Source of the DNA: Rubripirellula sp.
GTDB taxonomy: Bacteria; Planctomycetota; Planctomycetia; Pirellulales; Pirellulaceae
Direction: 5' to 3'
NCBI GenBank assembly: GCA_012270065.1
Contig: JAAXJB010000083.1
Location: 32,748 to 86,578, forward strand
DNA length: 53,831 bases
Program-made: the position numbers and the translations under genes
The notes under the pieces: generated by a model
The model's database searches: none
The model's input: the letters and a program-made list of their open reading frames with translations, nothing else
What the model was told of the DNA's origin: nothing
Part shown: one piece after another, positions 1 through 9,303 of the stretch
Position numbering within the stretch: the stretch's first letter is position 1
Layout of the letters: each line of letters starts with the position of its first letter

Positions 1-245
1 GAACAGAAGGAAAGATTGACGAGCAGCAGGAAACCGGAGACGACCGGTGGGGTGGGCAAAGAACTTCGTGGCGTGGGCATTGGGAAGCTTGGGGTTTCCG
101 TGTGTTGGCATCCAGTCTGGTGGCTGGATTTCTGTGGAATGGTGGTAAATGGGGCCAGATTTTGCGGTAAAACAGGAAATTCGGGTTGTAGTCCGGATCT
201 GAGGCATGGTGGACAGCTTGCGGCGGTTTCCTCCCGTGACAGGCT

Positions 246-273
246 TTGACGAAGTGGCGAATCGTAATAGAAT
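246..273 (+). promoter_or_regulatory. Candidate sigma70 promoter of the tatA-like pair
   Basis: TTGACG (246-251) is followed after 16 bases by TAGAAT (268-273), close to the consensus -35 and -10 hexamers. Transcription would start near 280 and leave an untranslated leader of about 145 bases before the first tat gene at 425. This is a pattern match only. The first 424 bases hold no convincing gene; short open frames there have no recognisable protein character. Confidence 0.4.
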
Positions 274-424
274 GGGGGCAGTGAGGAGTTGTCCTCTCAA
301 CCAATCCCCCCGACACGTCGGTTCAGGAGGTGTTCGATTCGAACTTGTTCGATCGATCGACCTGCCCGCTTTCGCCGGTCATCGTTGGGGTTCTCCTACT
401 AGAACCTCTTTGCGAGAGTGAACC

Positions 425-634
425 ATGATCATGAACGGTTTGTGCCTGGGTTTGTTTTCTCCCGGACCTCTTGAGTTGGCTATCATCGCCGGAATCATCC
501 TGCTGTTGTTTGGCGGGAAGAAGCTGCCCAGCTTGATGCGAAATCTTGGACGAAGTACCAATGAGTTCAAACGCGGTATGAGCGAGACATCTGAGGACGA
601 AGATAGCTCTACCCCCAGCGATGAGTCGAATTAA
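425..634 (+). CDS. tatA: Sec-independent translocase protein, TatA/TatE type
   Basis: 69-residue TatA-family protein. A single transmembrane segment (about residues 16-30) ends in the family hallmark Phe29-Gly30, followed by GKKLP and an amphipathic helix (about 31-50), then an acidic Ser/Glu/Asp-rich tail. In the family such proteins oligomerise in the inner membrane to pass folded twin-arginine substrates after recognition by TatC. It starts at ATG 425 (a second ATG lies at 431). The next tat-like gene begins two bases after its stop, so the two are surely co-transcribed. No tatC is in this window. Several predicted Tat substrates (the DUF1501 and DUF1552 proteins) are encoded nearby. TatA versus TatB cannot be settled from sequence this short. 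Confidence 0.88.
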   Translation: MIMNGLCLGLFSPGPLELAIIAGIILLLFGGKKLPSLMRNLGRSTNEFKRGMSETSEDEDSSTPSDESN

Positions 635-636
635 AC

Positions 637-909
637 ATGTTTGGGCTTGGTCCCTTTGAAATGGTGGTGATTGGGGTCATTGCAGTACTCCTGTTTGGCA
701 GCAATTTGCCCAATGTGGCGCGAAAGCTTGGCGGAAGCTATCGTGAGTTCCGACGAGGACTTACGGACGTTCAGCAGCAGTTCAAGGCAGCGGAACGCGA
801 GGCCAAGAACACCTTCCTCGGTGATGACACGCAGACGTCCAGTTTCGATGAAGAACTGGAAGACGAAGTCGAAGAGCCAGTTGCTCCCAAGTTCAAACCA
901 CCAGCGTGA
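637..909 (+). CDS. Sec-independent translocase protein, TatA/TatB type
   Basis: 90-residue second member of the TatA/B family, starting two bases after the first. The N-terminus has Gly-Pro-Phe-Glu (residues 5-8), a transmembrane segment (about 7-20), the Phe20-Gly21 hinge, SNLP in place of the usual GKKLP, an amphipathic helix (about 25-50) and a long acidic tail (about 65-83). A Glu at position 8 and a longer charged C-terminus are more TatB-like than TatA-like, so this pair may supply separate TatA and TatB functions; that is inference. Its stop codon sits inside a small inverted repeat (900-905 with 911-916). Confidence 0.85.
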   Translation: MFGLGPFEMVVIGVIAVLLFGSNLPNVARKLGGSYREFRRGLTDVQQQFKAAEREAKNTFLGDDTQTSSFDEELEDEVEEPVAPKFKPPA

Positions 910-928
910 CGCTGGTCAATATGGTCCG

Positions 929-956
929 ACCCCGCAGCCAATCCCTGGCGCGGGGT
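929..956 (+). terminator. Weak GC-rich hairpin after the tat genes
   Basis: accccgc (929-935) can pair with gcggggt (950-956) across a 14-base loop, 20 bases after the second tat gene. There is no T-run behind it, so it may only be a transcript-end hairpin. The remaining bases to 1190 show nothing else. Confidence 0.25.
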
Positions 957-1190
957 GTCCATCAGCGTGCTGATCTCAATCCCGTCGGTCAGGTATGGCG
1001 TTTGACGTCTTGTGATCTGACTCAGGCACCTGGTCCTGCAGCGTGCTGATTGGAAAATGATTTCAGGTCACTAACGAGATGGCTGGCTTTTCGTCCTGAA
1101 TCCATTCCGGAACTTGCGATGGTCTGGTTCGAAATAGACCAATGTGCTTCCACTGCAGATGTGTGGAATCGTAATTGGATCGGCGATTCG

Positions 1191-1400
1191 TTAATTGTCG
1201 GAATCGGTGTTTTCACCTGACGGTGTCTCAGTCACCGGATACTCCTTCAGAATAATTTCGCCTGTGGGAGCCGCGTACCCGCAGTCACTATCGCATGGTA
1301 AGCCAGCGCAGTCTCTGTGAAACGCCCGCGGAAAGAGAACACGACCTGTAGAGCCGCAGCCAATGGTGGTGATCAGAATGAGAGGGAAGAGCTTGCGCAC
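1191..1400 (-). CDS. Small putative lipoprotein, function unknown
   Basis: 69 codons starting at GTG 1400. AAGGA lies six bases before that GTG on the minus strand, a good ribosome-binding site that supports this start. The N-terminus (MRKLFPLILITTIGC) resembles a lipoprotein signal with the candidate lipidated Cys at residue 15, although the -3 residue is Thr rather than the usual Leu. The mature part contains four more Cys (in the stretch RDCAGLPCDSDCG and earlier) and an acidic hydrophilic tail. I do not recognise a family. It is on the same strand as the UbiA gene, 251 bases downstream of it. It could be spurious. Confidence 0.45.
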   Translation of the reverse strand: MRKLFPLILITTIGCGSTGRVLFPRAFHRDCAGLPCDSDCGYAAPTGEIILKEYPVTETPSGENTDSDN

Positions 1401-1651
1401 GGGATATCCTTACTCGAGTGAAATGTGGGATCGAGATTGAAACATCCGTGCCGAGTAAAGAACGGCTCCTTCCTGCGTCTCGTAACATCGGTTTTCTAAA
1501 TCAGTAAATCCCGTGTTTTTGTCTACGGTCAAGACAGAGCGGTGATACTGGATGTGATTGATTTGCTGTTTCTTCGGGGGATCCCGAACGCAACAGTATT
1601 CGTCAGGCAGTGTTGACCATGCAGGTGCTGGTCTGAGGCCGCATGATGGGC

Positions 1652-2509
1652 TCAGGTGGACAGGAAGATGCCGTACTTCCAGACGAAGTGCATCGACGCA
1701 ATAACGACAAGATTCCACCCAAGGAAGAACAGACGGCTGAACCAGACAGGATATCGGCTCGGACCGAAACACATGTCAAAAGCGAAAAAGACTGCCCCCA
1801 GTGTCATGAAAATTGCAACTGTTGGTCCCTGGAAGTTTTGGTAGGCAATCATCGCCAGGCAAACCATGATGGTGACAAGCAACAACTTCGCTGGAACAAC
1901 ACCGATCATGATTGCAGTTGATTTCCTTCCTGCTTTCCTGTCTTCATCGATGTCCATCAATTGACCAAACAAATGACTCTGCATGGCAAAAATCGCGCCA
2001 AACACGATCGCTGGTCCATTCAATTGTGGGACATCACAGAGCCAGCTTGCCAATACGAAGATCAGCACGTAGCCGACCTGGTTGAGTAGGTCCACCACGG
2101 GCAGCCGTTTGAAACCGAGCGTGTTGTAGCAGGCATTCACCAGAACAGCACCTGCAAACCAGAAAAGCATTTTGGTGCCTGCAAGCCAGGTGAATAGGAA
2201 CAGAAACGGAATTTGAACAAAGAAGATGATCCAAGGGAGTTTGTTCCGCAATTCTGGGCTGACTACAGCACCAAAAAGCCAAGTGTCCTTCCTCGGGTTA
2301 TTACAATCGCTTGCATGGTCACCAAGGTCATTCCATCCGTAGGTCAGTAACCCGAGAGGAAAGCAGACGTAAACCGCTCCGAGCCAGAATGGAAACGAAC
2401 CAAACATGTCACGCCCGGCAAAGGGAAGCATGTAAAACCAGAGGTGGGTTGGCCAGAATCCCGGTCTCGCGGCCTTGAGCACTTCTTTGAGCGAACTGCT
2501 TGAATTCAT
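1652..2509 (-). CDS. UbiA-family prenyltransferase
   Basis: 285-residue integral membrane protein with about eight hydrophobic segments. It has both Asp-rich motifs of the UbiA superfamily: NDLGDHASD at residues 60-68 and DIDEDRKAG at 186-194. These bind the Mg-complexed diphosphate of an isoprenoid donor while the prenyl group passes to an aromatic or other acceptor. The length matches the family. The acceptor cannot be inferred, as no quinone, haem or tocopherol gene lies beside it. It lies 97 bases after the DUF1501 gene on the same strand and may be read from the same transcript or its own promoter. A GC-rich 6-bp hairpin (1573-1588) lies downstream, without a clear T-run. Confidence 0.88.
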   Translation of the reverse strand: MNSSSSLKEVLKAARPGFWPTHLWFYMLPFAGRDMFGSFPFWLGAVYVCFPLGLLTYGWNDLGDHASDCNNPRKDTWLFGAVVSPELRNKLPWIIFFVQIPFLFLFTWLAGTKMLFWFAGAVLVNACYNTLGFKRLPVVDLLNQVGYVLIFVLASWLCDVPQLNGPAIVFGAIFAMQSHLFGQLMDIDEDRKAGRKSTAIMIGVVPAKLLLVTIMVCLAMIAYQNFQGPTVAIFMTLGAVFFAFDMCFGPSRYPVWFSRLFFLGWNLVVIASMHFVWKYGIFLST

Positions 2510-2606
2510 TTGACGTGTTTACCCTGTGTGATCACCCCGTGAGGTTACACCGTATGGTTATCCTGCGTTCTGGGCTTTGACACTTTGTAGGGTGTGTTAG
2601 CGAGAT

Positions 2607-4031
2607 TCAGCTGATGATTTCATTGATGACTTGGCCGCCAAACTGGCTGAGTTGTTTGAATCGCCCGGCGTGATAAAAGTTCAGGCGGTTGTCGTCCAGT
2701 CCCAGTAAATGTAGCAGGGTGACATGCACGTCGCGTATGTGGTGCGCGCATTCGACTGCTTTTCCACCAATTTCATCGGTGGCGCCCACCGTGTGCCCCG
2801 CCTTGGTGCCACCTCCTGCAAACCACATTGCCATGGCGTTTGCGTTGTGATCACGGCCATATGCTTTCCCGCCACTGCGTTGTCCGTTGTCGGGTGTTCT
2901 ACCGAACTCGCCGCAACAGACGATCAGGGTGTCCTTGAGGAGATCACGCTGTTTCAGATCCTTGATGAGTGCAGCAATCGGTTGGTCAACAGCTTTGATC
3001 AATGACCCGTGTGCCCGCTGGATGTAATCGTGACTGTCCCAGTTTCCGGAATACACCTGAACGAAACGGACCCCCTTCTCAATCAGGCGTCTGGCAAGCA
3101 GGCATTTACGCCCAAACTCGGCTGTTTTTGATTCATTGACGCCGTACATTTCGAGCGTCTTTTGCGTTTCTTTATCAAACGCGAGTACGTCAGGAACCTC
3201 CGCCTGCATCCGATACGCCAATTCGTAGGATTGCAAGCGTGCTTCCAGTTCCGTGCGGCCTGGGCGTTGTGAAAGATGTTTTTGATTCAAGGATGCGAGT
3301 AAATCCAGATTTTGCCGCTGCTGTTCTGGTGTGACATGATCGGGTGGATTGAGGTCAAGGATCGGGCTGCCTTTGGCACGCAGCGGCGTTCCCTGGTACT
3401 GAGCCGGGAAAAAACCGTTGCTCCAATTAGCAGATCCACCCTGCGGATAGCTGGTGCGCGGTAATACGACAAACCCCGGCAAATTCTCGTTCTCGCTGCC
3501 TAACCCATACGTCACCCAGGCGCCCAGGGCTGGGTCGCCGCCAAATCGGTTGCCGGTGTTGACATGGTAGCAGGCCGTCGGATGGTTTACCGACTCTACA
3601 AAAGCCCCGCGATAAAAACACATGTCGTCAACACATTGTTTCAGATGTTCGAATTCAGTGCAGATGTCCGCACCACTTTCACCTGCACGGACAAAGTTGA
3701 ATGGGCTTTTTACAAAGTACCGTTTCCCGGATGACATCGCGCTCTGTTCTTCGCCAGAGCGGGAAAACTCTTGAAGGTGGCGAGCACTCAATTCGGGTTT
3801 GGGGTCAAACGTGTCAATGTGCGAAGGGCCGCCCTCGAGCATCAGAAAAATGCACCGCTTTGCACGCGGTGGATGGTGTGTTCCATTGGGCCGGGAACCC
3901 TGAGCCTGGAGGGGTTTCTCTGCCTGCAGCAGAGACGTCAACGCGATCGACCCGATACCCGTCCCAAACCGATAAATCATGTCACGGCGGTTGGGCATTG
4001 CGAGTCGATGAAGCGACGAGGGCTTGAACAT
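2607..4031 (-). CDS. DUF1501 protein (pair A), Tat-exported
   Basis: 474-residue DUF1501 protein. A twin-arginine signal, PNRRDMIYRFG (about residues 13-23), precedes a hydrophobic stretch, so export as a folded protein is predicted. Family motifs are present in order: LEGGPSHIDTFDPKP near the mature N-terminus, GNWDSHD in the middle, CGEFGRTP, GRDHN and MWFAGGGTKAG towards the C-terminus. The family has an alkaline-phosphatase-like fold with conserved Asp/His residues; its substrate is unknown. It follows the cytochrome/DUF1549/DUF1553 gene by 77 bases in the same direction, the usual planctomycete pairing. ATG 4031 is used; Met12 just before the RR motif is an alternative. Confidence 0.93.
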   Translation of the reverse strand: MFKPSSLHRLAMPNRRDMIYRFGTGIGSIALTSLLQAEKPLQAQGSRPNGTHHPPRAKRCIFLMLEGGPSHIDTFDPKPELSARHLQEFSRSGEEQSAMSSGKRYFVKSPFNFVRAGESGADICTEFEHLKQCVDDMCFYRGAFVESVNHPTACYHVNTGNRFGGDPALGAWVTYGLGSENENLPGFVVLPRTSYPQGGSANWSNGFFPAQYQGTPLRAKGSPILDLNPPDHVTPEQQRQNLDLLASLNQKHLSQRPGRTELEARLQSYELAYRMQAEVPDVLAFDKETQKTLEMYGVNESKTAEFGRKCLLARRLIEKGVRFVQVYSGNWDSHDYIQRAHGSLIKAVDQPIAALIKDLKQRDLLKDTLIVCCGEFGRTPDNGQRSGGKAYGRDHNANAMAMWFAGGGTKAGHTVGATDEIGGKAVECAHHIRDVHVTLLHLLGLDDNRLNFYHAGRFKQLSQFGGQVINEIIS

Positions 4032-4108
4032 ATTGGTTTCGCGGCAAATGGAAGAACAGGAAAATATTGTGAAGTAGCAGATCAGCCACTGTCTGGAGTT
4101 GAGAGAGA

Positions 4109-6853
4109 TCAGTCCAGGTACGCAAACTCATTCAAGTTGAGGATAATAAGACAGACATGGGAAAGCCCACGCGTTCGCGTATCTGTCTGGTCAGGCTGGA
4201 GGTCAGGAATATAGGTCTCGTAGGCTGGCATATGTTCCAGAAAGACATAGGGCTCGCCGGTTTTCTCTGCCATCACGGTTCGCTCGGTTGTCACTGGGTA
4301 GGCTTTGCTCTTTGACGGCGATGCTGACTGGGAATCCATGCACGACTTCCAGTGATCAAGGCATTGTTTTAGTTCGTGATCCGTTGGTGATCGACTCAGG
4401 GCTCTCTGGAATGCATGTTTGATCGCGGCGTGATCTGATTCGTGTTCTTTGGTGAGCATTGCTGCAAAAGCGAGTGCTCTGTCCTGCAATTCTTCGGCAT
4501 TCATTAAGGTGAGTGCCTGTGGAGCCACAGTCGATGTTTGTCGCAGCTCACATGACTTATCCGGGCCGGGTTGATTGAACAGTTCCATGAATGGATCGCG
4601 GAGTCCGCGAATTTTCTCCGCATAAATAGTACGGCGGTTACGTTGCTCAGGCAGAGGGTCGGGTTCGTAGACAGACGCAGTGCCTCCCATGATCTGTCGA
4701 GGTTGCATGGCAACCTCGATGTTGATGTCGGGCCGACAGGGAACGCCGCCCACAGATGTGTTGAGCTCCCCGCTGGTTGCAAGCATCGCGTCGCGAAACT
4801 CTTCAGCTGTCAAGCGGCGTGGACTGAAACTTGCAAATAGCCGTTCGTTGGGGTCTTTTTCAAGTATTTCACGTCGGGCTGGATGGCGTGAACTTCTTCG
4901 ATACGTCTGGGAGGTCAAAATCAAACGATTGAGTTTTTTGATTGACCAATCATTTTCGATGAACCAGGACGCAAGGTAATCGAGGAGTTCAGGATGCGAC
5001 GGGCCAAGTCCCGTGCTTCCGAGGTTATTTGGATTGCCCGCGAGTCCTTTGCCAAAGTGCCAGGCCCAGACACGATTCACCATCACCCTTGCCGTCAAGG
5101 GATTTCTTGCGTCTGTGATCCAGTTCGCTAAAGCGAGTCTTCGTGAACCCCTTTCGTTGGGGAACTTCGGTTCGGTCATGTTACCAAGAGAAACCGCGGC
5201 ACTTAGCGGTCCCGGTGTCACGGGATCACCTGGTGCGTAGGCGTCTCCGCCTGTCAGGATGGTGTCGGTCTCAAGAACGCCCTGTTTCCACGGGGATACT
5301 GGGGCACGTATTCTTGAACTCACTGCTTTGCGCTGGATTGTCTTTCCCGTGTATACGGATAGCGCGATCGGCTCGACCTTGTCGAGTTCGATTCGGTGAC
5401 GCAAGATGTTCTTTTTGATGCGCGCAAGTGAGTTTTCATCTCCCGGGTCGAGTCCGTTGTCACCGACCTGGGCATCACCCGTTTCGTTGATCTTTCGATT
5501 GTTGATTTTTTGTTGCAACATATCCCGCTGAGATTCGTAGCTTCCGATTTTTCGTTGCAACCAGTCTCTTGTTGCGTCGAAACCGTTCTTGTTTTCTGAG
5601 CTGAGAAAGGGTGTGTCGATCTCCGCAAACTGAGTGGTGGAGAAAACGGCCATCATTCGGTAGTAATCCCGGGTTGGAACAGGATCAAATTTGTGGTCGT
5701 GACATTTTGCGCATTGTAAGGCGTGCCCGAGAAAAGTCTGGCCAACCGAATCTGTCACATCATCGAGCCATTGTTGCCGTGTGATTCGAAAGACGCTCAT
5801 CCCGGTTTGCTCCCACGGTCCCATTCGCAGAAATCCAGTGGCGATCTGTTGATCGGCGGTTTTGGGTTCCATTTCGTCACCGGCAATCTGTTCTCTAACA
5901 AACTGGGAATAAGGCTTGTCATCATTGAAAGCTCGCACCACATAATCGCGGTACCTCCATGCGTTCGGGCGAGCATAGTCATTCGCAAAACCTGCTGTGT
6001 CGGCATATCTGACAACGTCAAGCCAATGCTGCGCAAGTTTCTCTCCGTACTGGGGGACATTCATCAAGGTATCGATAAGGTGGCTGACTGCAGCGCCAGG
6101 GTTTTCCCGATAGGCGGCTTCAAAATCTTTGATGCGTGGCCAATCAGCCTGTGATTCGGGGGGAAGGCCGGTAAGACCGAATGTCATGCGACGCAACAGC
6201 TCATGAGCCTCTGCTGATGGAGCAGGCGTAAGTTTGTTTTCCACGAGTTTGCGGTTGATAAACCAGTCGACCGGGTGGTCACCGGCTGGAGGTTCACTGA
6301 ATTGAAGTGGTTGATATGCCCACAGGTTTGACTTCTCATAACGTCGCTCCGTCCATTGGGTGGAAAGACCTCCTGAAGTTGCGACGGTTACGCCCTGAGA
6401 ATAGGCAGCTTGAATCCGTTTGATTTTGTCTTCAGCTGGCCACGGCGCGTCCTCGTCAATCCATTCTCTTAGCCAGTTTGATTCCTCGGTGGAAAGACGT
6501 TCCGATTCTTTGGGTGGCATTTCAAAGCCGGCAACGGAACGCGTTGTTACACGATAGAGATAACTCTCTCGCCCGTTTCCGGGGACGAGTACCTGATCGC
6601 TGTAAGAGTCTCCACCACGTAGCATGGCAGCTTTTGACCGCATATCCAGATTTCCGCCCAAATCCTCAGGATCAAGGCCGTGACATGCCAGGCACTTTTC
6701 GGCAAAAAGAGGCTTGATTCGCAGTGCGAAAAGTTTCTCACCGTCCGTGATTGTTTCTTCTGCAGAGGCGGATAACGGTACGACGCACGCAGTAAATACG
6801 AACGTAAGGAATGACGAAAAATGTCTTCTCGCTCTTGTAAGCGTTATACGCAT
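4109..6853 (-). CDS. PSCyt1/DUF1549/DUF1553 cytochrome-type protein (pair A)
   Basis: 914 residues with an N-terminal Sec-type signal (about 1-32). A planctomycete cytochrome c domain follows with the haem motif CLACH at 54-58. The DUF1549 region (about 195-400) contains a second CxxCH, CAKCHDHKFDP, at 381-391. The C-terminal DUF1553 region includes LALANWITDARNPLTARV and SHPELLDYLA, and the protein ends in the usual NLNEF-type tail. It is the first gene of a two-gene unit with the downstream DUF1501 gene. Its activity is unproven; the CxxCH motifs imply covalent haem and electron transfer outside the cytoplasm. It is intact, unlike its paralogue at 9713-12898, and it lacks that paralogue's long inserted beta-rich domain. 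Confidence 0.93.
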   Translation of the reverse strand: MRITLTRARRHFSSFLTFVFTACVVPLSASAEETITDGEKLFALRIKPLFAEKCLACHGLDPEDLGGNLDMRSKAAMLRGGDSYSDQVLVPGNGRESYLYRVTTRSVAGFEMPPKESERLSTEESNWLREWIDEDAPWPAEDKIKRIQAAYSQGVTVATSGGLSTQWTERRYEKSNLWAYQPLQFSEPPAGDHPVDWFINRKLVENKLTPAPSAEAHELLRRMTFGLTGLPPESQADWPRIKDFEAAYRENPGAAVSHLIDTLMNVPQYGEKLAQHWLDVVRYADTAGFANDYARPNAWRYRDYVVRAFNDDKPYSQFVREQIAGDEMEPKTADQQIATGFLRMGPWEQTGMSVFRITRQQWLDDVTDSVGQTFLGHALQCAKCHDHKFDPVPTRDYYRMMAVFSTTQFAEIDTPFLSSENKNGFDATRDWLQRKIGSYESQRDMLQQKINNRKINETGDAQVGDNGLDPGDENSLARIKKNILRHRIELDKVEPIALSVYTGKTIQRKAVSSRIRAPVSPWKQGVLETDTILTGGDAYAPGDPVTPGPLSAAVSLGNMTEPKFPNERGSRRLALANWITDARNPLTARVMVNRVWAWHFGKGLAGNPNNLGSTGLGPSHPELLDYLASWFIENDWSIKKLNRLILTSQTYRRSSRHPARREILEKDPNERLFASFSPRRLTAEEFRDAMLATSGELNTSVGGVPCRPDINIEVAMQPRQIMGGTASVYEPDPLPEQRNRRTIYAEKIRGLRDPFMELFNQPGPDKSCELRQTSTVAPQALTLMNAEELQDRALAFAAMLTKEHESDHAAIKHAFQRALSRSPTDHELKQCLDHWKSCMDSQSASPSKSKAYPVTTERTVMAEKTGEPYVFLEHMPAYETYIPDLQPDQTDTRTRGLSHVCLIILNLNEFAYLD

Positions 6854-7155
6854 TCAAAAATTCCTGCAAAACCTGTGTCCGGGAATTCTTCTGTGGTCGA
6901 TGAATTCGTTTTCGCTTAAGTGTAGCAGACGAAAGTTGATTTCGTGATTTCCCAAGTTCGATTCGCTGATGGAAGTGTGCCAGAAATGGTCGGCGTATAT
7001 GCAACTCGAGTGTCAGGTGTGACTGGGAGGGCTAGTGTTTCGAGGGACAAGGCCTGTTTCATGATCGGTAAAACCAAGTCAACATTTTTTTGCGTTGGTT
7101 GGGCAATGACCTCATCAAGGAGCAGGGTTGCGATTTCGGGCTTATCAGTGCATTG
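6854..7155. other. Intergenic region, no gene seen
   Basis: 302 bases between the start of the pair A cytochrome gene and the end of the FAD oxidoreductase gene. It must hold the pair A promoter on the minus strand, but I see no clear hexamers. Open frames crossing it on the plus strand are not protein-like. Confidence 0.5.
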
Positions 7156-9303
7156 TCATTGGTTGGGTTTTGATGGCTCCGCAGCCAACATTCTCATTCC
7201 GTCCAGAATCACGTATCCATCAGTGTTTGCGTTTTCAACAGTAACGGTGACTTCTCCCTTTGGGATAGGAAAGTCACCGATGCTGCCAAACATTCCCTTG
7301 TCTGGTTTTTTTGTCTGGTCCAAAACGATCTGGTGGGTGCTTTTGTCGGTTTTTATGGTGATCGGCACGTTCGTAGCACGATTGCTGTGAGCGCTCCATG
7401 CGATTTGAAAGTTGTAGTTGCCTGGTTCTTTGACTTTGAATTTATACTTCGCCGTTTGCTTTCCTTTGGCAGCGTTACTGTCATGCCGGTAATGGTTGCC
7501 CAGGAAGGGGCCGGTTGATTGGCTTATCGAGTCAAATCCAAGTCTTGTGCTCTGATCATCGTCTAACACGGTACCGGCATATTTGCTGACAGGTCTGCTA
7601 AGTGGGGACCGGTTGGCTTCCTTGTTCCAGGTCAATACCTGTTTGTCCTTGATGAGTTGCCGGCGGAGGACGTCGTAATCCACCGCTTGGACGCTGGTTT
7701 GTTGTCGGACTGCTTGAACCCCAGCTGCTGCAGCGGTTTGTCCCAGAACCATGAATACTGGTTCCATGCGGATTGAACCGAAGGCAATGTGTGATGCGCT
7801 CAAACAGACTGGCACGAGAAGGTTCTTGCATTCGTCGTATTTCGGTGTCAGCGAACCGTATTCGATCCCATATGGAGGGAATCCCCCGACCTGAACATCG
7901 CCTTCGTTTCTGGTGTGTCCGTTTTCATCGACATAACGCTGTACGTTGTGTGAATCCATGGTGTATGCCGCCAAACCAATGGGTTTCTTGACCTGTGTTT
8001 TGCCTTGGCAGTGATTCTGCGTCATGACGACTTCTCCGATCATTCTGCGAGCTTCGCGAATGTAGAGTTGCTCTTGCCAACCGCCAGATTGAACGAACTC
8101 GTCTCGGCACGGAGCCCACTTTGAAACTTGAGCCCGCATTTCTGCGGGTACACGTGGATGGTTGGCGAGTGTCCAAAGCAATCCTTGTTGGTAGATGAGA
8201 TGTTGTCGGACAATGGTTTCCCGCTGCTTGTAACTGGCATTTGGGTATTGATAGCTCTGGCCAATGAAATCGGTCGACATTCCCCGATTGTTGTTGATGT
8301 CTGTTTTCCGGTTTGGCATGAGAGAAAATGACCATGGCAACACCTTTGCCCCGGCTTCGAAATTACGGAAAAGGAGTTCGTATTGTGATTCGTCATAATT
8401 GCCTGGTTTTGTAACCGGGACCTGGTTCTCCGGAACGTCAGTCAAGCACATGCGAAAACAGAACGCCTGAACGCGGTGGTCCGCGGCGCCCTCCTCGCCT
8501 GGCCCTGTGGGATCGATGCCCGGTAATAGTCCACTGTCGGGTACTCCAGGTGTCCGATATGGATCGATCCCCTCTTTCAGTTGGTGGTGGATCGCACGTC
8601 GGGTTTGAACTCCGTTAAGCGACTCGTCATAAGTAGTCGTTGCTTCACGGCCAACTGTGAAAGATACGCCGGCACCCGCAAGCAGATCTCCCTCGTATGT
8701 TGCGTCGATAAAGCACCGGCCCCGATAGGTGCTTTTGTCCTCAGTGCGGATTTCGACAATGTGATTTTCGTTCATGACAACTCCGCTGACCCGATTTTTC
8801 TCCGTCGGATGCGGGGTTCTGTCCAATCTGGCGTTCAGCACGACCTGAATGTCATGTTCCTTGACCAAGTCGCGCATGACCAGGAGGGCTGCTGATGGCT
8901 CGAACGTCCACATGGTGTCTTCGTTTTTATCGGTGCGGCTTTGTCCTCCGCTGCGGTAGGCTGATGAGTTTTCCCATTTCCAATTGGCTGCTTCCTGATA
9001 ATGGCGACGGATGCGTTGATAGAATTCTCTGGATATCCCTCCAATTGCAGCCTTGTTTCCAATGTCCGTTTGTCCGAGGCCTCCGGTGGTTAATCCACCG
9101 ATCCGCGATGTGGGTTCAATGACGACAACGGATGCCCCCATCCGTTTGGCTTGTACCGCTGCAGCGATGCCCGCGGACGTTCCGCCGTAGATGACGAGAT
9201 CATAGGTCATTGGTGAATCTGCTCGACAAGGAGTTGTTCCGATAGCTGATGTGCCGGTAGCAGAAATGAGTAAGGTGAGCAAAATCAGGGTGTGTTTGGG
9301 CAT
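7156..9303 (-). CDS. Secreted FAD-dependent oxidoreductase with C-terminal golvesin-like domain
   Basis: 715 residues with an N-terminal signal peptide (about 1-29). A Rossmann FAD-binding segment, DLVIYGGTSAGIAAA (residues 35-49), is followed by the acidic end of strand two (VVIEP, 60-64) and RIGGLTTGG (68-76), typical of the FAD_oxidored family found in planctomycetes. The catalytic part runs to about 580. From about 590 to 710 there is a separate beta-rich domain with YKFKVKEPGNYNF and ends in GYVILDGMRML. This matches the golvesin C-terminal-like/carbohydrate-binding-like domain often fused to secreted planctomycete enzymes. The substrate is unknown; a sugar or amine is possible. It is transcribed away from pair B across a 409-base divergent region. 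Confidence 0.9.
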   Translation of the reverse strand: MPKHTLILLTLLISATGTSAIGTTPCRADSPMTYDLVIYGGTSAGIAAAVQAKRMGASVVVIEPTSRIGGLTTGGLGQTDIGNKAAIGGISREFYQRIRRHYQEAANWKWENSSAYRSGGQSRTDKNEDTMWTFEPSAALLVMRDLVKEHDIQVVLNARLDRTPHPTEKNRVSGVVMNENHIVEIRTEDKSTYRGRCFIDATYEGDLLAGAGVSFTVGREATTTYDESLNGVQTRRAIHHQLKEGIDPYRTPGVPDSGLLPGIDPTGPGEEGAADHRVQAFCFRMCLTDVPENQVPVTKPGNYDESQYELLFRNFEAGAKVLPWSFSLMPNRKTDINNNRGMSTDFIGQSYQYPNASYKQRETIVRQHLIYQQGLLWTLANHPRVPAEMRAQVSKWAPCRDEFVQSGGWQEQLYIREARRMIGEVVMTQNHCQGKTQVKKPIGLAAYTMDSHNVQRYVDENGHTRNEGDVQVGGFPPYGIEYGSLTPKYDECKNLLVPVCLSASHIAFGSIRMEPVFMVLGQTAAAAGVQAVRQQTSVQAVDYDVLRRQLIKDKQVLTWNKEANRSPLSRPVSKYAGTVLDDDQSTRLGFDSISQSTGPFLGNHYRHDSNAAKGKQTAKYKFKVKEPGNYNFQIAWSAHSNRATNVPITIKTDKSTHQIVLDQTKKPDKGMFGSIGDFPIPKGEVTVTVENANTDGYVILDGMRMLAAEPSKPNQ

